From the NCBI GenBank assembly GCA_963692955.1, contig OY843587.1, forward strand, positions 1,240,001 through 1,304,000: a stretch of 64,000 bases of DNA. The letters run 5' to 3'. The notes beneath the pieces are model-generated. The model did not search any database. It saw only the letters and a program-made list of their open reading frames with translations, and was not told the DNA's origin. Position 1 is the stretch's first letter. Each line of letters opens with the position of its first letter. The translations under genes and the position numbers were made by a program. The DNA is from UBA5158 sp963692955. GTDB lineage: Bacteria > Pseudomonadota > Gammaproteobacteria > DSM-16500. Below are positions 33,260 through 42,392 of this stretch, one piece after another.

Positions 33260-34333
33260 ATGAGTAACATTACTATTGTAGTGGATGCGATGGGCGGCGA
33301 TCATGGCCCATCCGTTATCGTACCCGCGGCTTTGCGCTCGCTAGCACAACATCAAAATTTACGACTACTATTGGTTGGCGATAGTGAAGTGTTACAGCGA
33401 CAACTGCGCGCCTCGCAAAAAAAATCTTATCAAGACGACCGCATAACTCTGCAACACGCCTCACAAACCGTGGCGATGGATGAATCGCCCGCGCACGCGC
33501 TGCGCGGCAAAAAAGATTCTTCCATGCGCGTGGCGATCAATCAATTGAAAGAAGGCAAAGCGCAAGCCTGCGTCAGCGCGGGCAATACCGGCGCGTTAAT
33601 GGCGACGGCGCGTTTTGTTTTAAAAACCATTCCCGGCATAGACCGTCCCGCGATTATCTCCACGTTTCCCACCCGCGATAGTAAAAAAAGCATGCGCATG
33701 TTGGATTTGGGGGCGAACGTGGATTCGAGCGCGGAAGATTTATTTCAATTCGCGGTGATGGGTTCGGTGTTGGCGTCGGCGGTAGATAATATTTCTAATC
33801 CTACCGTTTGTCTGCTCAACATCGGCCAAGAAGATATTAAAGGCAACGAGCAAGTAAAAAAAGCCGCGCAATTATTTTCTGCCAGCAGCATGTTGAATTT
33901 CGCCGGCTACATCGAAGGCGATGAAATTTATCACGGCAAAGCGGACATCGTCGTTTGCGATGGGTTTGTCGGTAACGTCGCGTTGAAAGTCACCGAAGGT
34001 GTCGCGAAATTTATCGGCGACATGATTAAGCAAGCGTTTTATCAAAATATTTTTACTAAACTCGCCGGCTTAGTCGCGAAACCGGTGTTAAGAATTTTTA
34101 TGCGGTCGATTAACCCGGATCGATACAATGGCGCGAGTTTTATCGGTTTGCAAGGCATCGTGATAAAAAGTCATGGGGGTGCGAACGTCTGCGCTTTCGC
34201 GAACGCGATCACCGAAGCCATGCGGCAAGTCGAAAAAAATATTCCTCAGCGTATCAGCGCCGAAGTCGAGCATATGCTGAAAATTTCCGCTTTTGAAAAA
34301 TCAGAAGATGATAATCACCCCACTGCGGAATAA
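33260..34333 (+). CDS. plsX: Phosphate acyltransferase PlsX
   Basis: This peripheral membrane enzyme makes acyl-phosphate from acyl-ACP for phospholipid synthesis. It has 357 residues (E. coli 356). The start ITIVVDAMGGDHGPSVIVPA is the family signature, and GNTGALMATARF, DLGANVDSSAEDL and VVCDGFVGNVALKVTEG are conserved. It lies two bases after rpmF, and fabH follows after 28 bases. The end DDNHPTAE is variable in the family. Confidence 0.97.
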   Translation: MSNITIVVDAMGGDHGPSVIVPAALRSLAQHQNLRLLLVGDSEVLQRQLRASQKKSYQDDRITLQHASQTVAMDESPAHALRGKKDSSMRVAINQLKEGKAQACVSAGNTGALMATARFVLKTIPGIDRPAIISTFPTRDSKKSMRMLDLGANVDSSAEDLFQFAVMGSVLASAVDNISNPTVCLLNIGQEDIKGNEQVKKAAQLFSASSMLNFAGYIEGDEIYHGKADIVVCDGFVGNVALKVTEGVAKFIGDMIKQAFYQNIFTKLAGLVAKPVLRIFMRSINPDRYNGASFIGLQGIVIKSHGGANVCAFANAITEAMRQVEKNIPQRISAEVEHMLKISAFEKSEDDNHPTAE

Positions 34334-34361
34334 TTGCCGCCTAAAATAGGATGCTGCGCTA

Positions 34362-35327
34362 ATGGTATATTCAAAAATTTTAGGCACCGGTGCGTATCTT
34401 CCAGAAAAAATCTTAACGAACGCGGACATCGAAAAAATCGTCGAAACCACCAGTGAATGGATCGTCGAACGCACCGGCATCCACCAACGCCATATCGCCG
34501 CCGAACACGAGTCCGCGCTCACCATGGCCGACAAAGCCGCCCGGCTCGCGATGGAAAGCGCGGGCTTAATGCCGCAAGATATTGGCATGATCATCATCGC
34601 GACGACGACGCCCGAAAAAATGTTTCCCAGCACCGCTTGTTTATTACAACAGCGGTTAGGCATCGCCGGCTGCCCCGCGTTCGATTTGAATTCCGCGGCG
34701 TGTTCCGGCTTTATTTATGCGCTCAGCATCGCCGACCAATATATACGCGGCGGCAGCATTAAAAACGCGTTAGTGATTGGCAGCGAAGTCATGTCGCGCG
34801 TTATCGATTGGTCCGACCGCTCGACTTGCGTGTTATTCGGTGACGGCGCGGGCGCGGTAGTGATTGGCGCAGACAGCGAACCCGGCATTTATTCCACGCA
34901 TCTGCATGCTGACGGCACATACAAAGATGTTTTATCGCTGGGCGTGAGTTTAGGTAAACCGATCGAAGTCGAAGAAGCCTTATTTTTAAAAATGACCGGC
35001 AATCAATTATTCAAATTAGCGGTGAATATTCTCGGCGATCTATTCGATGAAACACTGGCCGCGAATGGCCTGACGAAAGCCGACGTGAATTGGCTGGTGC
35101 CGCATCAAGCGAATATCCGCATCATCCAAGCGATGGCGAAAAAATTAAATTTACCGATGGAAAAAGTCGCGGTCACATTGCAAGACCAAGGCAACACTTC
35201 CAGCGCGTCCATACCGCTGGCATTGGATTATGCGATTCGCGACGGCCGCATCAAACGCGGCGAAACATTATTACTCGAAGGCTTTGGCGGCGGTTTAGCG
35301 TGGGGCTCCGCGTTATTGAAATATTAG
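34362..35327 (+). CDS. fabH: 3-oxoacyl-ACP synthase III (FabH)
   Basis: This enzyme condenses acetyl-CoA with malonyl-ACP to start fatty acid synthesis. It has 321 residues. The catalytic triad is visible: Cys114 in DLNSAACSGF, His in WLVPHQANIRI and Asn in DQGNTSSASIP. The N-terminal stretch TGAYLPEKILTNADIEKIVET and the ERTGI motif are typical. It lies in the plsX-fabH-fabD-fabG-acpP-fabF order shared with E. coli. The first ATG is supported by fit to the family. Confidence 0.97.
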   Translation: MVYSKILGTGAYLPEKILTNADIEKIVETTSEWIVERTGIHQRHIAAEHESALTMADKAARLAMESAGLMPQDIGMIIIATTTPEKMFPSTACLLQQRLGIAGCPAFDLNSAACSGFIYALSIADQYIRGGSIKNALVIGSEVMSRVIDWSDRSTCVLFGDGAGAVVIGADSEPGIYSTHLHADGTYKDVLSLGVSLGKPIEVEEALFLKMTGNQLFKLAVNILGDLFDETLAANGLTKADVNWLVPHQANIRIIQAMAKKLNLPMEKVAVTLQDQGNTSSASIPLALDYAIRDGRIKRGETLLLEGFGGGLAWGSALLKY

Positions 35328-35348
35328 TATTTGATTAAGGAAGACGAC

Positions 35349-36296
35349 ATGTCCAATTCACATTTAGGTATTGTTTTTCCCGGGCAAGGTTCTCAATCGG
35401 TCGGCATGCTCGCTGATATCGCGCGCGAATTTCCCATTGTCGAAAAAACTTTTTTAGACGCGTCCGCGGTTTTAGGCTACGACTTATGGGAATTAGTGCA
35501 GCGCGGCCCCGCCGAAGAGTTAGATAAGACCGTCCATACGCAGCCCGCTTTGTTAGCCGCGTCGTACGCGATCTGGCAAATTTTAAAAACCAAAAAAGAT
35601 TTAAAGCCAACTATTTTAGCCGGTCATAGCTTGGGAGAATATTCCGCGTTAGTTTGCGCGAATGCATTGTCATTTCAAGACGGCATCAAACTAGTCGCCG
35701 CGCGTGGGCAATTTATGCAAGAAGCTGTGCCGGTCGGCGTCAGCGCCTTAGGTGCGATCGTTGGTTTAGAAGATGATGAAGTCGCTTCTATCTGCGAAAA
35801 ATCTAAGGCGACAGACGAAGTGTTAGCGCCGGCGAATTACAACTGTCCCGGCCAAGTCGTGATTGCCGGACACAAGCAAGCTGTAGAGCGCGCGCTCGTG
35901 TTAGCGAAAGCAGCCGGCGCGAAACTCGCAAAGTTACTGCCGGTCAGCGTCTCTTCACATTGTATCTTGATGAAACCCGCGGCGGATAAACTCGCGTTCT
36001 TACTCGCGTCGATTTCTATTTTTAAACCGGCGATTCCGGTGATTAGTAATGTCGACGTAAAAATTTATGATAACGCCGACCGTATCCGCGATGGATTAGT
36101 ACGTCAACTTTATTTGCCGGTCAGATGGACAGAGACGATTAAACAATTTGTTGATCATGGCGTGACGCATATTATCGAGTGCGGTCCGGGTAAAGTATTA
36201 AATGGTCTGAATAAAAGGATTGCCAGCGATTTACAATTGACTAGCGCCGCGGATGCGGCTAATTTACGTAGCATATTAGAAACATCAGTTGAATAA
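35349..36296 (+). CDS. fabD: Malonyl-CoA-ACP transacylase
   Basis: This enzyme transfers malonyl from CoA to ACP. It has 315 residues from the ATG at 35349, chosen because TTAAGGAAGACGAC precedes it; an in-frame TTG at 35331 would add six residues. The signature FPGQGSQSVGM opens the protein, and the nucleophile Ser94 lies in GHSLGEYSAL. The catalytic His is expected in SVSSHCILM. The gene lies 21 bases after fabH and nine before fabG. Confidence 0.97.
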   Translation: MSNSHLGIVFPGQGSQSVGMLADIAREFPIVEKTFLDASAVLGYDLWELVQRGPAEELDKTVHTQPALLAASYAIWQILKTKKDLKPTILAGHSLGEYSALVCANALSFQDGIKLVAARGQFMQEAVPVGVSALGAIVGLEDDEVASICEKSKATDEVLAPANYNCPGQVVIAGHKQAVERALVLAKAAGAKLAKLLPVSVSSHCILMKPAADKLAFLLASISIFKPAIPVISNVDVKIYDNADRIRDGLVRQLYLPVRWTETIKQFVDHGVTHIIECGPGKVLNGLNKRIASDLQLTSAADAANLRSILETSVE

Positions 36297-36305
36297 GAGG
36301 TAAGG

Positions 36306-37049
36306 ATGTCACATTCGGGTAAAACTGCTTTAGTGACTGGCGCTAGCCGTGGCATTGGCCATGCGATCGCGTTGGCGCTCGGGCGTGACGGTGCGACAGT
36401 GATTGGCACGGCGACGACTGACCAAGGCGCCGAATTAATTACGGCGGCGTTTGCCAAAGCCGGCGTGCAAGGTCATGGCCTCACTCTGAATGTGAACGAT
36501 AGCGAGTCGATCGAAACTACGTTAGCAATTATCAAAGAACGTTTTGGCATGCCGTCGATTTTAGTCAACAACGCCGCCATCACGCAGGACAATCTTTTGT
36601 TACGCATGAAAGATGAAGAATGGGAGCAAGTCATCGCCACGAATTTGAGTTCTATTTTTCGGGTCACGAAAATTTGTTTGCGCGATATGTTGAAAGCGCG
36701 CTGGGGCCGAATTATTAGTATTAGCTCCGTCGTCGGCACGACCGGCAATCCGGGACAAGTGAATTATGCCGCGGCGAAAGCCGGCTTATTAGGTTTCACC
36801 AAAGCGCTCGCGCTGGAAGTCGCTTCGCGCTCCATCACTGTGAATGCCGTCGCGCCAGGTTTTATTGATACGGATATGACGCGCGGCTTAGCGGAAGACC
36901 AGCGTAAAATTTTATTAGAACGTATTCCTTTGCAGCGTCTAGGTCATGCCGATGAAATCGCGGCGGCGGTCAAATTTTTAGCTTCTGATGGCGCGGCTTA
37001 CATCACCGGACAGACCTTACACGTAAACGGCGGAATGTATATGAATTAA
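36306..37049 (+). CDS. fabG: 3-oxoacyl-ACP reductase
   Basis: This NADPH-dependent SDR reduces 3-oxoacyl-ACP in fatty acid elongation. It has 247 residues. The cofactor motif TGASRGIG is at 11-18, NNAAITQDN in the middle, and the catalytic Ser141, Tyr154 and Lys158 lie in SSVVGTTGNPGQ and NYAAAKAG. The C-terminal HVNGGMYMN is the usual FabG ending. It lies nine bases after fabD, and a gap of about 110 bases follows before acpP. Confidence 0.97.
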   Translation: MSHSGKTALVTGASRGIGHAIALALGRDGATVIGTATTDQGAELITAAFAKAGVQGHGLTLNVNDSESIETTLAIIKERFGMPSILVNNAAITQDNLLLRMKDEEWEQVIATNLSSIFRVTKICLRDMLKARWGRIISISSVVGTTGNPGQVNYAAAKAGLLGFTKALALEVASRSITVNAVAPGFIDTDMTRGLAEDQRKILLERIPLQRLGHADEIAAAVKFLASDGAAYITGQTLHVNGGMYMN

Positions 37050-37081
37050 GTGGCAGCGTTGATTTCTAAGTCAAATTCAGC

Positions 37082-37109
37082 TTGCAACTTGCCTGTTTTG
37101 GCATAAACT
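37082..37109 (+). promoter_or_regulatory. Possible acpP promoter
   Basis: TTGCAA (37082-37087), 16 bases, TAAACT (37104-37109), in the 112-base gap before acpP. A separate strong promoter for acpP is usual because ACP is abundant, but the -10 match is modest. Confidence 0.3.
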
Positions 37110-37161
37110 ACCACACGCAGTGTGTTTTGAAATTGTTATATTGATAAGGGGAATATTTGGC

Positions 37162-37413
37162 ATGAGTACAATTGAAGCTCGCGTAAAGAAAATCGTTGTA
37201 GAACAATTGGGTGTAAAGGACGAGGAAGTCACTAACGATGCTTCTTTTGTCGATGATTTAGGCGCGGATTCGTTAGATACCGTTGAATTAGTGATGGCGC
37301 TAGAAGAAGAATTTGAAACTGAAATTCCTGATGAAGACGCTGAAAAAATTACAACTATTCAACAAGCTATTGATTATATCAACACGCACAACACAGAACG
37401 CAGCAAAAGCTGA
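37162..37413 (+). CDS. acpP: Acyl carrier protein
   Basis: An 83-residue acidic protein that carries acyl chains on a phosphopantetheine group. The attachment Ser37 is in the DSL motif (LGADSLDTVELV). It opens with MSTIEARVKKIV, very like E. coli AcpP (78 residues), and ends a little longer. The start at 37162 is supported by AAGGGGAATATTTGGC directly upstream; a frame extended upstream by 14 codons is not needed. fabF follows after 53 bases. Confidence 0.97.
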   Translation: MSTIEARVKKIVVEQLGVKDEEVTNDASFVDDLGADSLDTVELVMALEEEFETEIPDEDAEKITTIQQAIDYINTHNTERSKS

Positions 37414-37466
37414 CGGCTAAGTTTGTTGTTAGTTTATAAACTTATTGCAGATCGAAGGAGCCCGTT

Positions 37467-38711
37467 TTGAGTAAGCGTCGTGTAGTCGTGACAGGTTTAG
37501 GCATGGTTTCACCGCTTGGTCTGAATGTTGACGAGACATGGAAAGCTATTCTGGCAGGCAAAAGCGGCGTGGCCCGGATCGAGCAATTCGATGCTTCTGA
37601 TATTAGTTGTCAAATCTCTGCTTCGGTAAAGAATTTTGACCCGCTGGTCTACATGACAGAAAAAGAAGCCCGCAAAAAAGATATTTTTATCCAATACGGC
37701 ATCGCTGCGGCGGTTGAAGCCATGCAAGATGCTGGTTTGGTTGTCACAGAAGATAACGCCGATCGCATCGGCGTCGCGATTGGTTCTGGTATTGGTGGTT
37801 TACCGATGATTGCAAAATCGACGCAGATTTTGCTTGAATCGGGGCCGCGAAAAATTTCCCCATTTTTTATTCCCGGCGCGATCATCAATATGATCTCCGG
37901 GATAATTTCAATTATGTATAACTTGCGCGGCCCTAACATCGCCGTCGTCACCGCCTGCACCACGGGCACCCATAATATCGGCTTAGCCGCACGTACTATC
38001 GCGTATGGCGACGCAGACGTCATGGTGGCGGGTGGTTCGGAAATGGCGACGACTAAATTAGGCGTGAGCGGCTTTGCCGCCATGCGCGCGCTATCTACAC
38101 GCAACGACGCGCCTGAAAAAGCTAGCCGGCCTTGGGATAAAGACCGTGACGGATTTATTTTAGGTGATGGCGCGGGCGTGCTGATTTTAGAAAGTTTAGA
38201 ACACGCGACCGCACGCGGCGCGAAAATTTACGCGGAAGTCACTGGTTTTGGCATGAGCGGGGATGCGTCCCATATCACGACGCCGCATGCCGAGGGATTG
38301 GGTGCATCCAACTCAATGAACGCGGCGATTAAAGACGCGGGACTTAAACCGGAAGATATCGACTACATCAACGCGCATGGCACTTCGACGCAAGTCGGTG
38401 ATGAATTGGAAGTAAAAGCGGTGAAGCGCACATTCGGCGAACACTCTTATAAATTAGCGGTCAGCTCCACCAAATCTATGATCGGGCATTTACTAGGCGC
38501 TGCGGGCGCGGTGGAAGCTATCTTTAGTATTCTTGCTATCCGCGATCAAATTGCGCCGCCGACCATGAACTTAGATAATCCTAGTGAAGGCTGCGATTTG
38601 AATTTTGTGGCTAACAAAGCGCAGAAAATGCGAATCCGCACTGCGCTGTCCAATTCATTTGGTTTTGGCGGCACAAATGGCACGCTGCTATTCAGTGAAT
38701 TCAAATCCTAA
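37467..38711 (+). CDS. fabF: 3-oxoacyl-ACP synthase II (FabF), TTG start
   Basis: This elongating condensing enzyme of fatty acid synthesis has 414 residues. The catalytic triad is Cys164 (TACTTGTHNIG), His in NAHGTSTQVGD and His in MIGHLLGAAG. Translation begins with TTG: the protein opens SKRRVVVTGLGMVSPLGL as in relatives, no ATG or GTG is in place, and AGGAG lies seven bases upstream. The rare start may moderate expression relative to acpP. In E. coli pabC follows; here mltG follows directly after 43 bases. Confidence 0.96.
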   Translation: MSKRRVVVTGLGMVSPLGLNVDETWKAILAGKSGVARIEQFDASDISCQISASVKNFDPLVYMTEKEARKKDIFIQYGIAAAVEAMQDAGLVVTEDNADRIGVAIGSGIGGLPMIAKSTQILLESGPRKISPFFIPGAIINMISGIISIMYNLRGPNIAVVTACTTGTHNIGLAARTIAYGDADVMVAGGSEMATTKLGVSGFAAMRALSTRNDAPEKASRPWDKDRDGFILGDGAGVLILESLEHATARGAKIYAEVTGFGMSGDASHITTPHAEGLGASNSMNAAIKDAGLKPEDIDYINAHGTSTQVGDELEVKAVKRTFGEHSYKLAVSSTKSMIGHLLGAAGAVEAIFSILAIRDQIAPPTMNLDNPSEGCDLNFVANKAQKMRIRTALSNSFGFGGTNGTLLFSEFKS

Positions 38712-38754
38712 CCCCCTAAGCCGCCGTGATTTTCGATTGTAAGAGTTTAATGTG

Positions 38755-39849
38755 ATGAATAAACGAGTTGGCGCAACACTCATCGTAGCTATGGTTATTT
38801 TCGTCGCTGTCGCCGGCGGTATGTTTACACACGCCTGGCAAAATTTTTTAAAAACGCCGTTGGTTACCGTAGTCCAAGGTTTTCAGTACGAAGTCCGCTT
38901 TGGTTCCACCTATAAAAATGTCGCCACCGATTTACATCAACAGCATATCTTAAAATATCCTTTCATGTTTAATTTACTGTTCCGTATTCGGGGTGATACT
39001 CACCATCTCAAAGCGGGCGAATATTTATTTCCGTATGGGTCGACACCGGACAAAATGGTGGACCAAATGGTCAGCGGCACGGGCTTAATTTTACATTCCT
39101 TCACGATCGTGCCGGGCATGACGTTCCGACAAATACGTACCGCGTTTTTGAAAGACCACGCGTTAAAACACACGACTTCCAGCATGAGCAACGCGGCTAT
39201 CATGAAACGCTTAGGGGCAGAACAAAATAATCCTGAAGGTTTATTTTTTCCGGATACTTATTATTTCGTCGCTAATACTTCCGATCTGGTTATTTTGAAA
39301 AGCGCTTATAATTCTATGCAGCAAAAATTAACGAAAGCCTGGGACAACCGCGGCCCCAATTTACCGATCAAAACGCCATATGAAGCGTTGATCGCCGCGT
39401 CTATCATCGAAAAAGAAGCCGATATCAAAGATGAATTGCCCATTATCGCGGGCGTTTTGATGAACCGTTTGCGCCGCGATATTATTTTGCAATTTGACCC
39501 CACGGTAATTTATGGCGAAGGCACGCGCTTCAACGGCACGATTTACCGGCGCGATTTACTTTCTAAAGATAATCCCTACAACACCTATATTCATAAAGGG
39601 TTGACGCCTACGCCTATTTCAATGCCCAGCATGGAAGCGATCGATGCCGTGATGCATCCCGACGATAATAATTATCTCTACTTCGTCGCCCGTGGCGATC
39701 ACATGACGCATCAATTTTCCCAAACGCTCGCCGACCATAACGCCGCCGTCAAAGCTTCGAAAAAATATCGGTCAGGTTATTTCAACTATGGGCTGGTGAG
39801 AGAGTATTTGCTGAAGCAATTTAATCAAAAGATCTTTAATACAATTTAA
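38755..39849 (+). CDS. mltG: Endolytic murein transglycosylase MltG
   Basis: This inner-membrane enzyme cuts nascent peptidoglycan glycan strands and helps set their length. It has 364 residues from the ATG at 38755; a GTG lies one codon before. A single N-terminal helix (about residues 7-25) anchors it, and a LysM-like region follows. The catalytic Glu219 lies in AASIIEKEADI, and the motif LQFDPTVIYGEG and the later NPYNTYIHKGLTPTPI are characteristic. The C-terminal tail is longer than in E. coli YceG (340 residues). The product of tmk, the next gene, is unrelated, but the order is conserved. Confidence 0.95.
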   Translation: MNKRVGATLIVAMVIFVAVAGGMFTHAWQNFLKTPLVTVVQGFQYEVRFGSTYKNVATDLHQQHILKYPFMFNLLFRIRGDTHHLKAGEYLFPYGSTPDKMVDQMVSGTGLILHSFTIVPGMTFRQIRTAFLKDHALKHTTSSMSNAAIMKRLGAEQNNPEGLFFPDTYYFVANTSDLVILKSAYNSMQQKLTKAWDNRGPNLPIKTPYEALIAASIIEKEADIKDELPIIAGVLMNRLRRDIILQFDPTVIYGEGTRFNGTIYRRDLLSKDNPYNTYIHKGLTPTPISMPSMEAIDAVMHPDDNNYLYFVARGDHMTHQFSQTLADHNAAVKASKKYRSGYFNYGLVREYLLKQFNQKIFNTI

Positions 39850-39888
39850 CTTTTTCCATAGCAACATGTAGAATTTTTGTTTATCGTA

Positions 39889-39916
39889 TTGTTTACAAGA
39901 TATCTTTTCATATAAT
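39889..39916 (+). promoter_or_regulatory. Possible promoter for the tmk-holB-tatD-lolCD operon
   Basis: TTGTTT (39889-39894), 16 bases, perfect TATAAT (39911-39916), about 40 bases before the tmk ATG, in the 105-base gap after mltG. Confidence 0.5.
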
Positions 39917-39954
39917 GTACAGCTTGATTTCATTACGACTTATAAGGGACGAAA

Positions 39955-40608
39955 ATGCATCAGCTATCGCGCCGCGGCATGTTTCTTACCATCGAGGGCA
40001 TCGAAGGGGTCGGTAAATCAACGGCTGTTAAATTCATTCAAGAGTATTTGACCCAGGCCAAAGTGAGCTTTGTGGTGACCCGTGAGCCGGGTGGTACCGT
40101 GATCGCCGAGCAAATCCGTCAATTGCTGTTAAAACCCAACCCGGATGAGGTAATGGTGCCGGATACAGAATTATTAATGATGTTCGCCAGTCGCGCGCAA
40201 CACATCGCGAACGTGATTGAGCCAGCGTTGCTCGCCGGTAAATGGGTAGTGAGCGATCGCTTCGTGGATGCGAGTTACGCCTATCAAGGCGGTGGCCGTG
40301 GATTTAATTTATCGCAAATCCAAATTTTAGCGAAATTGTTCGTGAAAAACTGTTATCCGAACGTGACGATTTTGTTAGACGCGCCGCCGTCGGTGGGCAT
40401 GGCGCGCGCGAAACGCCGCAGTTCACAAGATCGTATTGAGCAAGAGCAAATAGATTTTTTCGAGCGCGTGCGTTCAACTTATTTGGCGCTGGCGCAAGAA
40501 GAGCCGGAGCGATTTCGCGTGATCGACGCGACGCAACCGTTAGCGAAAGTACAAACGGATATTAAAATGGTGTTAGATAATTTACTCCAGGAAGTGAAAT
40601 GTGAGTGA
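39955..40608 (+). CDS. tmk: Thymidylate kinase
   Basis: This enzyme phosphorylates dTMP to dTDP. It has 217 residues. The P-loop GIEGVGKST is at 15-23, followed by the DR[YF/FV] motif in VVSDRFVDASYAYQGGGRG and a lid with Arg residues (ARAKRRSSQDRIE). Its first codon has AAGGGACGAAA upstream. The last eight bases overlap the GTG start of holB, so translation of the two is coupled. Confidence 0.97.
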   Translation: MHQLSRRGMFLTIEGIEGVGKSTAVKFIQEYLTQAKVSFVVTREPGGTVIAEQIRQLLLKPNPDEVMVPDTELLMMFASRAQHIANVIEPALLAGKWVVSDRFVDASYAYQGGGRGFNLSQIQILAKLFVKNCYPNVTILLDAPPSVGMARAKRRSSQDRIEQEQIDFFERVRSTYLALAQEEPERFRVIDATQPLAKVQTDIKMVLDNLLQEVKCE

Positions 40609-41614
40609 GGCGCCCGTCACACAACAGCGGACACTTTTTCCATGGCAGTTAAGCGCGTGGGAACAATTAGCGCACGCGAAAAATTCCGCGAGTATGCCGC
40701 ACGCATTATTAATGGTAGGCATCGACGGCATCGGTAAGCGCCACTTCGCCAACTTATTCGCAAATTTTATGTTATGTAAAAATCCGCAAGGCGATGCGGT
40801 ATGCGGCGAGTGTCATGATTGCCATATGTTCCGCGCCAATACGCACCCGGATTTAATGTGGGTGGAACCGGAAGCGGTGGGTAAAATAATTAACGTTGAG
40901 CAAATCCGCGCGGTGGTGAAAAAAGTAAATGAAAGCACGTTGACCGGCGGCTACCGCGTTATCATAATCAATCCAGCCACCGCCATGAATATTAACGCCG
41001 CTAACGCATTGTTAAAAACGTTGGAAGAACCCACACCCAATACATTGATCATGTTGATTTGTAATCAAGGGTTACGGTTGCCTGCGACTATCATCAGCCG
41101 CTGCCAAAAAGTCATGTTCATTAGGCCGCCGCACGCGCAAGCCGTGGCCTGGCTGCGCGAACAATTAGATGACGATAAGATCGATCCGCAATTATTATTA
41201 AAATTAGCGGACGGCGCGCCGCTGAAAGCGTTGTTCTGGCTGCAAGAAAATTTATTTCCGTTACGCAAAGATTTATTTCAAGGTTTGCACGCGTTAAGCC
41301 AAGGCGACGCCGATCCGTTAGCGATGGCAGTGCGCTATTTGGACGCGGACCAAACCAGTTTAGTGGATTTATTGTTAAGTTGGTTGACGGATTTGCTGCG
41401 GTTTAAAATGACTAGCGATGAAGCTATGCTGGTTAACAGCGATTATAAAAATGAAATCGCTAAAGTCAGCGTTTCCTTGTTAAAAAATAATTTGCTCGCT
41501 TATATCGATCATTTACAGCAAATGCGCTCGCATTTAGCGGCGTCGCTCAATCTCAATAAACAATTAATGTTAGAAGATATTTTTATTCGTTGGGCTGAAT
41601 ATGTTTCTAGTTGA
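40601..41614 (+). CDS. holB: DNA polymerase III subunit delta-prime
   Basis: This clamp-loader subunit has 337 residues. The GTG start lies within the end of tmk and has AGGAAGTGAAAT upstream. The modified nucleotide loop reads GIDGIGKRHF. Cys59, 68, 71 and 74 (CGECHDC) form the zinc module of delta-prime and DnaX. The later motif ANALLKTLEEPTPNTLIML and the SRCQ motif are conserved. The domain III end is typical. It overlaps the start of tatD by 14 bases. Confidence 0.94.
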   Translation: MSEAPVTQQRTLFPWQLSAWEQLAHAKNSASMPHALLMVGIDGIGKRHFANLFANFMLCKNPQGDAVCGECHDCHMFRANTHPDLMWVEPEAVGKIINVEQIRAVVKKVNESTLTGGYRVIIINPATAMNINAANALLKTLEEPTPNTLIMLICNQGLRLPATIISRCQKVMFIRPPHAQAVAWLREQLDDDKIDPQLLLKLADGAPLKALFWLQENLFPLRKDLFQGLHALSQGDADPLAMAVRYLDADQTSLVDLLLSWLTDLLRFKMTSDEAMLVNSDYKNEIAKVSVSLLKNNLLAYIDHLQQMRSHLAASLNLNKQLMLEDIFIRWAEYVSS

Positions 41615-42392
41615 TTCGCATTGTCATCTCGACCGTTTAGATTTAAGCGCGCATGACAATAGTTTAGAAAAAGCGTTAGCAGCCGCTTACACGCATGGTG
41701 TGAAACATATGTTATGTGTTTGCATTACGCTGGATGATTTTCCGGACATGATGCGCATCGTAAAATCCAATGATAATATCAGCGCTTCCGTCGGTTTACA
41801 TCCTAACGAAACTTTCGATACCTCAGAACCGCACGCGCAAGATATCGCGGATTTAGCGCAAGATAGTAAAATTGTGGCGATCGGCGAGACCGGTTTAGAT
41901 TATTACCGCAGTACCGGCGACGTCGAATGGCAGCGTGAGCGTTTCCGCCAGCATATCCGCGCGGCACGCTTAGTAAAAAAACCGTTGATCATCCACACGC
42001 GGCAAGCGAAAGAAGACACGTTGCAAATTATGCGGGAAGAAAATGCCGCGGAAGTGGGCGGCGTTATGCACTGTTTCACCGAAGATTGGGAAACGGCGGC
42101 GCACGCATTAGATTTAGGTTTTTATATTTCTTTCTCAGGGATCGTGACATTCCCCAACGCCACCGCCATTCAAGAAGTCGCGCGGAACGTGCCGCTAAAC
42201 CGCTTATTAATCGAAACCGATTCACCATATCTTGCGCCCATACCCTACCGCGGCAAGTCCAATGAGCCTGCTTATGTCCGTTATGTCGCTGAGAGCGTCG
42301 CGAATTTGCGCGGCATAGATATTAATGAAGTCGCGGAACAGACCACGGAAAATTTTTTCCGGTTATTTAAAGAGGCGAAGAAAAATGTTTAG
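41601..42392 (+). CDS. TatD-family hydrolase (YcfH type)
   Basis: A 263-residue metal-dependent hydrolase, probably a deoxyribonuclease. Metal ligands of the TatD family are visible: His7 and His9 in DSHCHLD, Glu96 in GETGLDY, His in LIIHTRQ, His in MHCFTED and Asp in IETDSPYLAP. The place after holB matches ycfH of E. coli. Both ends overlap neighbours: holB by 14 bases and lolC by 8, so it is in the middle of a coupled operon. Confidence 0.95.
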   Translation: MFLVDSHCHLDRLDLSAHDNSLEKALAAAYTHGVKHMLCVCITLDDFPDMMRIVKSNDNISASVGLHPNETFDTSEPHAQDIADLAQDSKIVAIGETGLDYYRSTGDVEWQRERFRQHIRAARLVKKPLIIHTRQAKEDTLQIMREENAAEVGGVMHCFTEDWETAAHALDLGFYISFSGIVTFPNATAIQEVARNVPLNRLLIETDSPYLAPIPYRGKSNEPAYVRYVAESVANLRGIDINEVAEQTTENFFRLFKEAKKNV

